This document shows, one piece after another, positions 8,624 through 20,762 of a stretch of 64,000 nt of DNA. The stretch spans positions 4,066,501 to 4,130,500 of the forward strand of contig NZ_ARWE01000001.1 in the NCBI RefSeq assembly GCF_000384395.1. The letters run 5' to 3'. The notes under the pieces were generated by a model. The model saw only the letters and a list, made by a program, of their open reading frames with translations. It was not told the origin of the DNA and did not search any database. The first letter of the stretch is position 1. Each line of letters begins with the position of its first letter. The position numbers were made by a program, and so were the translations under genes. The DNA comes from Geopsychrobacter electrodiphilus DSM 16401. Lineage in GTDB: Bacteria > Desulfobacterota > Desulfuromonadia > Desulfuromonadales > Geopsychrobacteraceae.

Positions 8624-10264
8624 TCAAGATCTGGCTGGTGTGCGGTTGATAAAATACTGCTGCGCAATGGTTAACAGATTGTTAACCAGCCAGTAGATGA
8701 CCAGTCCGGAGGGGAAGCTGAGGAAGATAAAAGTAAAGAAAACAGGCATAAACATCATCACCTTGGCCTGGGTCGGATCCATGGTTGTTGGTGTCATCCG
8801 TTGTTGAAGAAACATCGTGAAACCCATGATCAAAGGCAAAGGACCCAAAGCGAAACCAAGGTGAAATGCATCGCTGATCAGCGTATCAGCCGCAGAGAGG
8901 TCTGTAATCCAGAGCATAAACGGGGCATGGCGTAATTCAATAGACTCAAGCAACACACGATAAAGCGCAAAGAATACCGGGATTTGTATAACCATTGGCA
9001 AACATCCTCCAAAGGGGTTGACCCGATTTTCCTTATAAAGTGCCATCATCTCTTGATTGAGTTTTTGTTTATCTTTGCCATGCTTGGCGCGTAATTTTGC
9101 CATCTGCGGTTGCAGATTTTTCATGGCATTCATGGAGCTGTAACTCTTTTGCGTTAATGGCCAGAAAATGGCTTTAATACAAACTGTTAATAAAATTATT
9201 GCAAAGCCATAATTACCGAGGAATCCATAAAAGAATTTAAGTGCAACCATTAATGGTCTGGCAATAATTCCGAAGAAACCAAGGTCAATGATATTTTCAA
9301 ATGACAGGCCTGTTTGTTTTAAAAGATCATAATCCCTTGGTCCTAAATAATTTTTATACTTAAACTCATGAGAACCACCAGGTTGAATAGAAAAAGGCGG
9401 TGATGTAATAATATTTATTACAGAATCATTATTAAACTCAATCGTTATGTTCTTTAATGAATCTCCAATTGGCTTAACAATATTTGAGAAATATTTAGTT
9501 GTAAAGGAAGTCCATAATATATTGCTTCCATAAGTCTTACTTTCTTCTTTTAATTTTTTTGGTTCATCGTCATATAATTTGTTACCGTCATAAGTTACAG
9601 CTCCGACGAAATTATATCTATCACTTTTTTTCGAATCATCCCAATTACTTACGAGAGAGAAATTAACGTTTCCATTTTTTACTTGATTAGATAGATTATT
9701 AACAATTACATTAACATCAAAATAGTATTTATTAGGATAAAAGGTAAATGTTTTTGTAATTTGAATATTTTCGGCAGTAACTGTTTTGAAAGTAATATAA
9801 GATTTTTCGGTTGATGAAAGTAGAACTTCATTACTATTACCATCAAAAGTATAGTGCGCATTAGGAGGCAGATTAAATCCATCGCCGCCAAAAAAACCAT
9901 AGGTACCCTTCTCTCCTGACTGTTCATCAACTATTTTAACAAAAGGAGAATTTTTAGAATTTGTTTGCTTGAATTTGTTGAGTTGCCCATCAATCAAACG
10001 TGCCCCGTCGGAACTAAAAACTAATTCGAAAAGATCGGATTTAACCTTTATCCTGCGTTCTTTCGCCGGTTGCGCTGACGGATGCATATCAATCAATGGT
10101 ACCCGCTTCTGCACAGCTACGCCTGAGTGGTCAACGGGAACAACCTTTTCAACCACAGACTGCTCTTGAGCCGGTTTTTCATGGGTCGAAGGGTAAAGAA
10201 AATTGTAACCGGTCCACAAAAACAGAACCAGGGCGATAGCTATGAGAGTGCGTTTATTTTCCAT
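8624..10264 (-). CDS. yidC: membrane protein insertase YidC
   Basis: 546 residues: N-terminal membrane anchor (about 5-22), a large periplasmic beta-sandwich domain (about 50-320) and the conserved C-terminal insertase bundle with FGGCLPMVIQIPVFFALYRV and FLSFPSGLVIYWLVNNLL. It inserts F0 subunits and respiratory proteins with or without SecYEG. The periplasmic domain (roughly bases 9150-9990) is markedly AT-rich and full of N, K and I codons, unlike the insertase half. It lies five bases after yidD. Confidence 0.95.
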   Translation of the reverse strand: MENKRTLIAIALVLFLWTGYNFLYPSTHEKPAQEQSVVEKVVPVDHSGVAVQKRVPLIDMHPSAQPAKERRIKVKSDLFELVFSSDGARLIDGQLNKFKQTNSKNSPFVKIVDEQSGEKGTYGFFGGDGFNLPPNAHYTFDGNSNEVLLSSTEKSYITFKTVTAENIQITKTFTFYPNKYYFDVNVIVNNLSNQVKNGNVNFSLVSNWDDSKKSDRYNFVGAVTYDGNKLYDDEPKKLKEESKTYGSNILWTSFTTKYFSNIVKPIGDSLKNITIEFNNDSVINIITSPPFSIQPGGSHEFKYKNYLGPRDYDLLKQTGLSFENIIDLGFFGIIARPLMVALKFFYGFLGNYGFAIILLTVCIKAIFWPLTQKSYSSMNAMKNLQPQMAKLRAKHGKDKQKLNQEMMALYKENRVNPFGGCLPMVIQIPVFFALYRVLLESIELRHAPFMLWITDLSAADTLISDAFHLGFALGPLPLIMGFTMFLQQRMTPTTMDPTQAKVMMFMPVFFTFIFLSFPSGLVIYWLVNNLLTIAQQYFINRTPARS

Positions 10265-10269
10265 TTAAT

Positions 10270-10503
10270 TCAAACCTGGGAATCCCGCGGAGGAACAGGG
10301 TCAAATCCTCCGGGATGAAAAGGGTGACATTTACTGATGCGACGAATGGTCAATATACTACCAGTCAGAAGACCATGTTCAATAAGTGATTGACGTGCAT
10401 AATTTGAACAACTGGGGTAAAAACGGCAGATTGGTGGATAAAGCGGAGATATCACATGTCGATAGATATCAATTAAAAATATAATAAGTCGCTTAAAAAA
10501 CAC
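10270..10503 (-). CDS. yidD: membrane protein insertion efficiency factor YidD
   Basis: 77 residues with the family signature SPLYPPICRFYPSCSNYARQSLIEHG and the C-terminal KCHPFHPGGFDPVP. It helps YidC- and Sec-dependent insertion. A GTG at 10503 is the start. It sits between rnpA and yidC, the standard bacterial order, nine bases after rnpA. Confidence 0.93.
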   Translation of the reverse strand: MFFKRLIIFLIDIYRHVISPLYPPICRFYPSCSNYARQSLIEHGLLTGSILTIRRISKCHPFHPGGFDPVPPRDSQV

Positions 10504-10512
10504 GGCAAAAAC

Positions 10513-10881
10513 CTATCCGAACAGTTCTTCAAGCTCATGCCAAATCGTATCAGTATCGACCTGACCGGCATCACGCTTAGCTATAACAGAAAGATCAACC
10601 GGTTTTTCCAGTCGAAATCGATTACAACGAAAAAATTCGCGAATAATCCTTTTTACCCTATTCCGTACAACCGCATTGCCAACTTTGCGACTAACAGTTA
10701 CTCCTAAACGGCTATGTTCCTGAGAATTTATCAAAACCAAAAGTAAAAAATGGGGTGTATTTCTCTTACACCCCATTCGATAAACGGCATTGAATTCCCA
10801 GCGTTTCCGTAGCCGAGTTTCTCGCGGCAAAATAAAATGCTGCTCGGACAAAACAGTATTATTTTTTTGGAGTTGCTGCAC
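10513..10881 (-). CDS. rnpA: ribonuclease P protein component
   Basis: 122 residues. The basic RNA-binding motif [13 protein letters not shown] (about residues 74-86) and [16 protein letters not shown] are diagnostic. It joins the RNase P RNA to trim tRNA 5' ends. The longest reading starts at a GTG at 10881, inside the end of rpmH; a later TTG at about 10851 just before the conserved [10 protein letters not shown] region is an alternative. Confidence 0.92.
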   Translation of the reverse strand: MQQLQKNNTVLSEQHFILPRETRLRKRWEFNAVYRMGCKRNTPHFLLLVLINSQEHSRLGVTVSRKVGNAVVRNRVKRIIREFFRCNRFRLEKPVDLSVIAKRDAGQVDTDTIWHELEELFG

Positions 10882-11011
10882 TCAATAAACTACGCCCGCG
10901 AGCACGACGTCGACTAATCACGCGACGACCATTTTTTGTCTGCATCCGCTGACGAAATCCGTGAGTACGCTTACGTTTAATACGACTTGGTTGATATGTA
11001 CGTTTCGACAT
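10859..11011 (-). CDS. rpmH: 50S ribosomal protein L34
   Basis: 50 residues, starting [15 protein letters not shown] and ending ATPKK, the complete L34 sequence with its usual arginine and lysine richness ([23 protein letters not shown]). It is the first gene of the rpmH-rnpA-yidD-yidC operon, divergent from dnaA. Its 3' end overlaps the likely rnpA start by 23 bases, a common arrangement. Confidence 0.97.
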   Translation of the reverse strand: MSKRTYQPSRIKRKRTHGFRQRMQTKNGRRVISRRRARGRSLLSAATPKK

Positions 11012-11261
11012 TTTTATTTTCCTTTTGATATCAGTTGAGATGAACTGCTTCTTAAAACATATTTAGGGATGAAATGTCAAGTATTCTAGCACGTCAATTT
11101 ATAAAAAAAATTAAACTGTCATTTGAAATAGGCGAATGAGATACGCTTGCAAAAATAAGACTGCTTTGCTAGCCTGACGCGAGTTTTAACCTTGAAAAAA
11201 GGTAACATTTTAGAGATGTCAACAGCTGTTGATAAATTGTTGACTAAAGGGATTGGGCACC
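11012..11261. other. oriC: rpmH-dnaA intergenic region, upstream half of the putative bipartite oriC
   Basis: 250 bases between the divergent rpmH and dnaA genes, with AT-rich stretches. A DnaA-box variant TGTTGATAA (reverse of TTATCAACA) lies at 11227-11235, directly followed by ATTGTTGAC. TTGACG and TTGACA hexamers on the minus strand near 11080-11095 may be the rpmH promoter -35. This layout is that of origins placed around dnaA, but replication start has not been shown here. Confidence 0.55.
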
Positions 11262-12590
11262 ATGGCACCGTCACTGTGGGATAAGGTTGCACTTCAACTG
11301 GAAAAAGAGTTGAACAGCCACAATTACAACACTTGGATATGTCCAATAAAATACGAATCGATAGATGATAACTTTTTAAATATTTCTGTGCCTAATAAAT
11401 TTTTTTCCGATTGGATAAAAGACAATTATAAAAATAAAATTGAATCAATATTAAATAATATATTAAACAATAATATTAAATTAAATATAAACATTTCAAA
11501 TATAATGATGAATCAAGAAAATAAGGAAGAAATAAAAATTGAAGAGAAAAAAGATCATATAAAAATAACAAATAATACGTTAAATAACAAATATACATTT
11601 GATAGTTTTGTTTCAGGAACGTCAAATCAATTTGCTCATGCAGCAGCAATGGCTGTAGCAAATAATCCAGCAACAACATATAATCCTTTATTTATATATG
11701 GTGGAGTTGGTCTAGGTAAAACACATATTATCAATGCTATTGGTAATTATATACATGAAAAAAATAATAACGCAAAAATAGCATATTATAGTTCTGAAAA
11801 ATTTATGAATGAATTAATTAATTCATTAAGATATGCAAAAATGGAAGACTTCAGAAATAAATTTAGATCAATGGATGTTTTGTTGATCGACGACATACAA
11901 TTTATTGCAGGAAAAGAAAGAACTCAGGAAGAATTTTTTCATACATTTAATGCTCTTTATGAATCACATAAACAAATAATTGTAACATCAGATAAATTTC
12001 CAAAGGAGATACCAGGACTTGAAGAGCGTTTAAGATCAAGATTCGAGTGGGGTTTAATTGCTGATATACAAGCTCCAGATGTCGAAACAAAACTAGCAAT
12101 TCTTAAAATGAAAGCTGATCAAAATGGAATAAACATCCCAGAAGACGTTGGTTTTTTCCTGGCTAACTCAATAACAAGCAATGTCCGTGAATTGGAGGGT
12201 TATTTAGTACGAGTCGGTGCATATGCCAGTTTGACATCGACACCGATAAATATGGAAATGGCCAAAAATATTTTAAAGGACATCCTTGTTGAACAAAATA
12301 GAGAAATAACAATTGAAACGATTCAAAAAATAGTAGCAAATCATTTCAATGTAAAAACAATTGAACTCAAATCTTCTAAAAGACTTAAAACCCTGGTTTT
12401 ACCCCGCCAGATAGCCATGTATATTTCTCGAAAAATGACATCCTGTTCGTTCCCCGAAATAGGAAATCGCTTTGGCGGAAAAGACCATTCCACGGTAATC
12501 CATGCTATAAAAAAAATAGATCAAAAAATGGTTGAAGACATTCAACTAAAAACTACTGTGGAAAGACTCATGGACAACATGCGTTCATAA
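11262..12590 (+). CDS. dnaA: chromosomal replication initiator protein DnaA
   Basis: 442 residues from the ATG at 11262 (AAAGGG lies about ten bases upstream; an in-frame TTG nine bases earlier is too close to it). Domain I (about 1-75), a short N- and K-rich linker, the AAA+ domain with [13 protein letters not shown] and LLIDDIQF, and the domain IV DnaA-box reader with [19 protein letters not shown]. It unwinds oriC. The gene is AT-rich from about 11340 to 12000, then closer to the genome background near its conserved 3' end. Confidence 0.97.
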   Translation: MAPSLWDKVALQLEKELNSHNYNTWICPIKYESIDDNFLNISVPNKFFSDWIKDNYKNKIESILNNILNNNIKLNINISNIMMNQENKEEIKIEEKKDHIKITNNTLNNKYTFDSFVSGTSNQFAHAAAMAVANNPATTYNPLFIYGGVGLGKTHIINAIGNYIHEKNNNAKIAYYSSEKFMNELINSLRYAKMEDFRNKFRSMDVLLIDDIQFIAGKERTQEEFFHTFNALYESHKQIIVTSDKFPKEIPGLEERLRSRFEWGLIADIQAPDVETKLAILKMKADQNGINIPEDVGFFLANSITSNVRELEGYLVRVGAYASLTSTPINMEMAKNILKDILVEQNREITIETIQKIVANHFNVKTIELKSSKRLKTLVLPRQIAMYISRKMTSCSFPEIGNRFGGKDHSTVIHAIKKIDQKMVEDIQLKTTVERLMDNMRS

Positions 12591-12812
12591 AGTTGTTTAT
12601 AAATTAAGGACAAAATGTGGATAAACAATAATTATTCAGCAACCCACAAAATTAAGTTTTTTATAAACAAGAAGATTATTGCTAGTTTTTAAAATAAATG
12701 TCGATATTTTAGTTATTTACAATATTTATCAACAATTAACAGCCCCTACTGTTATTACTAGTTTTAAAAACATAAAGATAATATAAATAGCGCATGTTCA
12801 CAGGAGGAATGA
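12591..12812. other. oriC: dnaA-dnaN intergenic region, downstream half of the putative oriC
   Basis: 222 very AT-rich bases. A perfect DnaA box (TGTGGATAA, reverse of TTATCCACA) lies at 12616-12624, a one-mismatch box TTATCAACA at 12726-12734, and two weaker TTATAAACA sequences in opposite directions at 12595-12603 and 12661-12669. The A/T runs between them could act as the unwinding element. A strong Shine-Dalgarno AGGAGG precedes dnaN. Confidence 0.6.
12616..12624 (-). promoter_or_regulatory. perfect DnaA box
   Basis: TGTGGATAA is the exact reverse complement of the consensus TTATCCACA and lies 26 bases after the dnaA stop codon. Confidence 0.75.
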
Positions 12813-13916
12813 ATGGAGTTTAAAATTGAAAAAGAAATTTTTTTAAAAGCATTAGGCCAGATACAAGGAATAATAGAAAAAAAACACACCATCCCAATAT
12901 TAGCTAATGTACATATTAATGCTAAAAATAATGAACTAACATTAACAGCAACTGATCTTGAAATAGGGGTACGTTCTAAATTTTCAACTCAAATTATAGA
13001 AGATGGTAAAATAACAGTTTCTGCAAAAAAATTGTTTGAAATAATAAGAGAACTTCCTGACAAAGAAATAAATTTTAAATCAAAAGATAATTGTTGGATT
13101 GAAATAAAATGTGATAAATCTATTTTTAACCTTGTCGGCTTATCCTCTGATGAATATCCAAAATTTCCTGAATTTAAATCAGATAATTTATTAAATATAA
13201 GTTCATTTAAAATAAATGAAATGATTGATAAAACTATTTTTTCAATTTCTAATGATGAAACTAAATATAATCTAAATGGAATTTTTTTAAAATATGAAGA
13301 TGAAAAATTATCGATGATATCAACAGATGGACATAGGTTATCTTACAGTTTTACAGATATAGAAGAAAAATTTATATTATTTGATAAGGGTATTATTTTA
13401 CCTAAAAAAGGAATTTTTGAATTAAGAAAAATAATAAATAAAGAAAACAATAATTTAGAAATAAGTATAGTTGATAATAATTTTATAATAATAGATGAAA
13501 ATACTATTCTAATTATGAGACTAGTCGATGGGGATTTTCCAGATTACAAAAGGGTAATACCTGAAAAATGTGAAAATACTTCAATAATAAATAAAAATGA
13601 ATTTTTTCATGCTTTAAAAAGAATATCGGTCCTTTCAAGTGAAAAAACGAAAGGTATTAAAATTAATTTTACTAATAATAAAGCAATTTTAACATCTTCA
13701 AATCCGGATCTGGGTGACGCTAGTGAAGAAATTGATATTTCCTATAAAGGTAAAGATATTTCAATAGGATTTAATTCAAAGTATATTTTAGATATTTTAC
13801 AAGCAATAGATGAAGAGTTTATAGAATTTCATTTAAAGGACAATCTATCACCAGGTATGATAGAACCAGAAAAAAACAAAAACTTCATTTCAGTAATTAT
13901 GCCAATGCGTTTGTAA
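12813..13916 (+). CDS. dnaN: DNA polymerase III sliding clamp (beta subunit)
   Basis: 367 residues, standard length, with the N-terminal KKHTIPILANV and later the conserved LVGLSSDEYPKFPE, STDGHRLS and the C-terminal SVIMPMRL that ends nearly every beta clamp. It forms the ring that tethers polymerase to DNA. Codon use is extremely AT-biased, with many AAA, AAT, ATA and TTA codons, unlike gyrA or the tol genes. Start ATG is preceded by AGGAGGAATGA. It abuts recF with no gap. Confidence 0.96.
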   Translation: MEFKIEKEIFLKALGQIQGIIEKKHTIPILANVHINAKNNELTLTATDLEIGVRSKFSTQIIEDGKITVSAKKLFEIIRELPDKEINFKSKDNCWIEIKCDKSIFNLVGLSSDEYPKFPEFKSDNLLNISSFKINEMIDKTIFSISNDETKYNLNGIFLKYEDEKLSMISTDGHRLSYSFTDIEEKFILFDKGIILPKKGIFELRKIINKENNNLEISIVDNNFIIIDENTILIMRLVDGDFPDYKRVIPEKCENTSIINKNEFFHALKRISVLSSEKTKGIKINFTNNKAILTSSNPDLGDASEEIDISYKGKDISIGFNSKYILDILQAIDEEFIEFHLKDNLSPGMIEPEKNKNFISVIMPMRL

Positions 13917-14975
13917 ATGTATATAAATGATATAAAATTGGATAATTTTAGAAATATAAAAAATAACATTTTTTATCCATCTCCTAATATTAATTTATTA
14001 TTTGGAAATAATGCAGCAGGAAAAACAAGTTTTATAGAAGCTATTTTTTCTTTGTCAAACTTAAAAAGTTTTAGAACATCTTATTTATTCGAAACGATAA
14101 ATAAGACAAAAAATAAATCTTATATAGAGTGTAATTATACAAAAAACAATTGTATTGAAAATATTAAGATAGAAATAAACAAAAAAAACAAAATATTTTT
14201 TAAAAATGACAAGTCTGTAAAAATAGATGAATATTTATGTTCAATTTTTTCTATAGATTTTAAACCAGACGACATAAATATAATATCTGGACCACCTATA
14301 AAAAGAAGAGAATTAATTGATAAAGCAATTTTTTATACAGATAAAGAATATTTTAAAATATTAAAACAATATTTTAAAATAATTGAAAATAAGAATAAAT
14401 TACTTAAAACAGAAAATTTAAAAAATTTAGAAGAGTGGAATATTTTAATATCTAAATATTCTTCAATTATAGATAAAAAAAGGTCAGATTATATTTATAG
14501 GTTAAATAAAATATTAATAAACCTACCATTCAAATTTAGAATTAATTATTTAGATTCAGAAAAAATTGAGAATAAAGAAAATTACTACTTAAAAAAAATA
14601 AATGAAAACATAGATAAAGAAATTAAATATAAATATTCAATAATAGGTTGTCATAAAAATAAAGTAAATTTTTTTTATGAGGATAATGATCTTAATATTT
14701 ATGGTTCTCAAGGACAAAAAAGATCTTTTATTATTTTATTTAGAACAGCTCAAATAATAGATTTTGAATATATAAATAAATTTAAACCAATTTTACTTTT
14801 AGATGATATAGCAAGTGAACTAGATATTAATAATAAAAATATTTTATTTAATCTTATTGAAAATCATTCAGGTCAAACATTTATTACAACTACAGATAAA
14901 AATTTATTTTTATCAAAATCAAGAAAATTATCAAAATTTTATGTAAAAGATGGAACTATTTCTTCATTTTCTTGA
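13917..14975 (+). CDS. recF: DNA replication/repair protein RecF
   Basis: 352 residues with Walker A FGNNAAGKTSFIEAI at about residues 28-42, the ABC signature-like YGSQGQKRS and the Walker B region LLLDDIASELD. It loads RecA at gapped DNA. The start ATG follows the dnaN stop directly, so translation is probably coupled. This is the most AT-rich gene in the window: the 60 bases from 14161 hold only nine G or C. Confidence 0.95.
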   Translation: MYINDIKLDNFRNIKNNIFYPSPNINLLFGNNAAGKTSFIEAIFSLSNLKSFRTSYLFETINKTKNKSYIECNYTKNNCIENIKIEINKKNKIFFKNDKSVKIDEYLCSIFSIDFKPDDINIISGPPIKRRELIDKAIFYTDKEYFKILKQYFKIIENKNKLLKTENLKNLEEWNILISKYSSIIDKKRSDYIYRLNKILINLPFKFRINYLDSEKIENKENYYLKKINENIDKEIKYKYSIIGCHKNKVNFFYEDNDLNIYGSQGQKRSFIILFRTAQIIDFEYINKFKPILLLDDIASELDINNKNILFNLIENHSGQTFITTTDKNLFLSKSRKLSKFYVKDGTISSFS

Positions 14976-14988
14976 ACAAGGAGTTTAA

Positions 14989-17361
<2,373 letters not shown>

Positions 17362-17366
17362 AAAAC

Positions 17367-17430
17367 GGGAAAATTGTCAAAGGAGAGGGGTTGAAGTGTT
17401 TAGCTCTCTTTCTCATTTTGACATTTTTCC
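17367..17430 (+). other. long imperfect hairpin between gyrB and gyrA
   Basis: GGGAAAATTGTCAAA (17367-17381) pairs with TTTTGACATTTTTCC (17416-17430) with a single internal mismatch, and GAGAG/CTCTC inside can extend it. No T-run follows, so it is more likely an mRNA structure or processing signal than a simple terminator. gyrA follows 28 bases later with its own strong ribosome site CGGAGG. Confidence 0.55.
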
Positions 17431-17458
17431 TTTTTCCTTATTTTCCGGAGGAAAATAG

Positions 17459-19957
17459 ATGCTTACCGAACAAAATAAAGTAACCGTAAATATAGAAGAC
17501 GAAATGCGTAAATCGTATATGGATTATGCGATGAGCGTTATTGTCGGGCGCGCTCTGCCCGACATTCGTGACGGGCTCAAACCGGTACACCGGCGCATCC
17601 TTTTCGCGATGCACGATCTGAATAATGATTTCAATAAACCCTATAAAAAATCAGCGCGGGTTGTCGGCGACGTCATCGGTAAGTACCATCCACACGGTGA
17701 CACCGCGGTTTACGACAGCATCGTACGGATGGCCCAAGATTTTTCGATGCGTCATCCGTTGGTGGATGGTCAGGGGAACTTCGGTTCGGTCGATGGTGAT
17801 TCCGCTGCAGCCATGCGTTATACCGAAATTCGGATGGATAAACTTGCGCATGAATTGCTGGCCGACATCGATAAAGAGACCGTAGATTTCGGACCTAACT
17901 ACGATGATTCTCTCGAAGAACCCCTGGTTTTACCGTGTAAGTTTCCCAATCTGCTGGTCAATGGTTCTGAAGGGATTGCGGTCGGCATGGCGACCAAAAT
18001 TCCACCGCACAATCTGGGTGAGGTGATCGATGGTTTGCTCGCAATCATCGAGAATCCACGCATTGAGTTTGAAGAGTTGATAGGTCTTATACCAGGTCCC
18101 GATTTCCCGACGGCAGGCTTCATCAACGGCCGGGAAGGGATTCGTGAGGCTTATAGCACCGGGCGCGGTATTGTGCAGATGCGCGCGCGCGCGCTGGTTG
18201 AAGTCGATCGGCGTACCGGACGCGAAAAAATTATTGTCACCGAGATTCCCTACCAGGTTAATAAAGCGCGGCTGATAGAGAAGATCGCCGAACTGGTTAA
18301 AACTAAAAAAATTGAAGGTATTTCTGATCTGCGGGATGAATCGGACCGTGAAGGGATGCGGATCTGTATTGAACTGAAGAAGGATATGGTGCCAGGCGTC
18401 ATCCTCAATCAGCTCTACAAGATGACAGCCATGCAGTCGTCCTTCGGTATTATCATGTTGGCGATCGTCAAGGGCCAGCCACGGATTCTTGCCCTGCGTG
18501 AAACCCTTGATTTCTTTATTGATCACCGCCGTGAAATTGTTACCCGCCGTTGCATTTATGAACTTAAAAAGGCCGAAGCCAGAGCCCATATCCTCGAAGG
18601 TTTGAAGATTGCGCTCGACAATCTTGATGAGGTTATCCAGCTCATCAAAACCTCGGCCAACCCCGCCGAAGCCAAAGAGAAACTGATCGCACGCTTCACC
18701 TTCAGTGATATTCAGGCGCAGGCGATTCTTGATATGCGTCTGCATCGTTTGACCGGCCTCGAGCGTGACAAGATTCTCAATGAGCTGAATGAAGTTATGG
18801 CTCAAATCACCCGCCTGAAAGAGATTCTTGCCAGCGAGATTGAAATTCTTAAGATCATTCACGATGAGCTGGTGACGATCAGGGCTCAGTTTGCCAATCC
18901 GCGCCGGACCGAAATTCTCGACCGAACCGCCGATCTGACCCTGGAGGATATGATCGTCGATGAGGATATGGTGGTGACGGTATCACACACTGGTTATATC
19001 AAGCGTAATGCTGTTTCGCTCTATCGTTCGCAACGTCGTGGCGGCAAAGGTCAGACCGGGATGCGACCCAAGGAAGAGGATTTTGTCGAGCATCTGTTCA
19101 TCGCTTCGACCCACTCCTATATTCTGTTTTTTACCAGCCTTGGGCGGGCCTATTGGCTCAAGGTGCATGAAATTCCCCAAGGAGGTCGCGCTTCTCGAGG
19201 TAAGGCGATCATTAATCTGCTCCAGCTGGAGCAGAACGAATCGGTCACCAGCATATTGCCGGTCAAGGAGTTTATTGAAGACCGCTACATTGTCATGGCG
19301 ACACGTAATGGCGTGGTCAAAAAGACGGAATTGATGGCCTATTCTCGCCCTCGTGTTGGCGGAATAATCGCCGTGAATATCGACGAAGGGGATTCGCTGA
19401 TCTCGACCCGCCTTACCGACGGCAACATGGATATTCTACTGGCGACTCACTACGGAAAATCGATCCGCTTCCCCGAGACGGATGTCCGTGCTATCGGTCG
19501 CGTCGGTCGCGGTGTGCGTGGCATGACTCTCGTGAAGGGAGACCGGGTGATTGGACTGCAGGTCGTAAGTGATAATACAGCAGCTACCCTGGTGACCGTG
19601 ACTGAAAACGGTTATGGTAAACGTACTGAAATTGATGAATATCGGGTTCAGAGCCGCGGTGGCAAAGGGGTTATTACCATCAAGACGACCGAGCGCAATG
19701 GACAGGTCGTCGACATCAAGATGGTTGATGAAGACTCTGATCTGATGTTTATCACCAACGGTGGCAAGGTTCTGAGAACTCGGGTCGGAAACCTTTCAAT
19801 TATTGGCCGTAATACGCAGGGTGTGCGTCTGATGGTCCTAGAGGCAGGCGAACATATTGTGTCGGTAGCAAAGCTGGCGGAGAAAGAAGTAGAGCATGAT
19901 GAGTCCACAGAAGCTGAAGAGGACTTTACAGAAGGATTTGAGGACGAGCAGGAGTAA
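17459..19957 (+). CDS. gyrA: DNA gyrase subunit A
   Basis: 832 residues. Catalytic Tyr121 lies in [11 protein letters not shown], the quinolone-binding segment reads [11 protein letters not shown] (Thr82, Asp86), and the C-terminal beta-pinwheel carries the GyrA box RRGGKGQTG that wraps DNA. The protein ends in an acidic tail ([15 protein letters not shown]). Thr at position 82, where E. coli has Ser83, is natural in some bacteria. The last 62 bases overlap the next gene in another frame. Confidence 0.97.
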   Translation: MLTEQNKVTVNIEDEMRKSYMDYAMSVIVGRALPDIRDGLKPVHRRILFAMHDLNNDFNKPYKKSARVVGDVIGKYHPHGDTAVYDSIVRMAQDFSMRHPLVDGQGNFGSVDGDSAAAMRYTEIRMDKLAHELLADIDKETVDFGPNYDDSLEEPLVLPCKFPNLLVNGSEGIAVGMATKIPPHNLGEVIDGLLAIIENPRIEFEELIGLIPGPDFPTAGFINGREGIREAYSTGRGIVQMRARALVEVDRRTGREKIIVTEIPYQVNKARLIEKIAELVKTKKIEGISDLRDESDREGMRICIELKKDMVPGVILNQLYKMTAMQSSFGIIMLAIVKGQPRILALRETLDFFIDHRREIVTRRCIYELKKAEARAHILEGLKIALDNLDEVIQLIKTSANPAEAKEKLIARFTFSDIQAQAILDMRLHRLTGLERDKILNELNEVMAQITRLKEILASEIEILKIIHDELVTIRAQFANPRRTEILDRTADLTLEDMIVDEDMVVTVSHTGYIKRNAVSLYRSQRRGGKGQTGMRPKEEDFVEHLFIASTHSYILFFTSLGRAYWLKVHEIPQGGRASRGKAIINLLQLEQNESVTSILPVKEFIEDRYIVMATRNGVVKKTELMAYSRPRVGGIIAVNIDEGDSLISTRLTDGNMDILLATHYGKSIRFPETDVRAIGRVGRGVRGMTLVKGDRVIGLQVVSDNTAATLVTVTENGYGKRTEIDEYRVQSRGGKGVITIKTTERNGQVVDIKMVDEDSDLMFITNGGKVLRTRVGNLSIIGRNTQGVRLMVLEAGEHIVSVAKLAEKEVEHDESTEAEEDFTEGFEDEQE

Positions 19958-20762
19958 AAAAAGTCGATCTATTCTGGTCGGTGGTCTGTTATTGATCGGT
20001 TTTATTGCCATCGGTTCATACCGCCTTTGGATTGAATATCGCCCTGCTGCTTTATTGCGGCAGGGCATTCGTCTTGAACAGCAGAATATTCCTAAAAAAG
20101 CACTGCAGCGTTATACTGAGCTTGTTATCGATTATCCTATGAGTGAATTAACGGCAGAGGCTCTATACCGTAGTGGTCGGATCCAGCAATTCGATTTGCG
20201 GGATGATCAGCGTGCGCTGATCGCTTATCTGCAACTGGAAAAAAATTACCCCAAGAGCCAGTTTCTCTCCCAGGCGCAGCACGCGGCTGCCGAGTTGACA
20301 AAATATCGGTTGGATGACTGTGGTCAGGCGATACCGATATACCAGCGTATGATAGAACAGAGCCATGAGAATGGTGACGCCAATCTTTACGAAATTGCCG
20401 ACTGTTACGTGCAGCAAAAAAACTGGGCGCAGGCAGCTATTGAATTCGAATCACTGCTCACGAGTTACCCGCAGAGTGAATTAAGGGCAATCACCCAGTA
20501 TCGCCTGGCAAATGCCTGGTTGCTCGGCAAGCAGCGGAAGAAGGCTCGGGAAGGCTTTGAGCGGGTCAGCAAAGAATTTGCGGAGCGCCCGATTGGCCAG
20601 GAAGCGAGTTTTCGCCTGGCCGAGATGCTTGAGGAGAAGGAACATCTAAAAGAGGCTTTACAGGCGTTCTCGGAATTAACCCGCTATCCACGGCAGGATC
20701 TTCTGAAGCAAAAAATTCAGCGGCTTAAACAACGCATGGCCCGCAAAAAGAAGGTACTTTGA
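19896..20762 (+). CDS. membrane-anchored tetratricopeptide-repeat protein
   Basis: 288 residues. A basic N-terminus ([19 protein letters not shown]) is followed by one hydrophobic span (about 26-42) and then TPR-type repeats, including [15 protein letters not shown] and [21 protein letters not shown]. The layout suggests an anchor in the inner membrane with a periplasmic scaffold domain, similar in style to YfgM, BamD or CpoB proteins. The start overlaps gyrA; a start after the gyrA stop would remove the basic part of the anchor. The stop overlaps the gpsA ATG (TGATG). Exact partner unknown. Confidence 0.72.
   Translation: MMSPQKLKRTLQKDLRTSRSKKSRSILVGGLLLIGFIAIGSYRLWIEYRPAALLRQGIRLEQQNIPKKALQRYTELVIDYPMSELTAEALYRSGRIQQFDLRDDQRALIAYLQLEKNYPKSQFLSQAQHAAAELTKYRLDDCGQAIPIYQRMIEQSHENGDANLYEIADCYVQQKNWAQAAIEFESLLTSYPQSELRAITQYRLANAWLLGKQRKKAREGFERVSKEFAERPIGQEASFRLAEMLEEKEHLKEALQAFSELTRYPRQDLLKQKIQRLKQRMARKKKVL

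Noticed and set aside
8623-8667. Extended mnmE start at a TTG inside yidC
   Set aside because: The GTG at 8622 gives the standard family length; the extra 15 residues show no MnmE similarity.
17930-18862. 310-codon open frame opposite gyrA
   Set aside because: It is the reverse-strand shadow of a highly conserved GC-rich gyrA segment and shows no family features.
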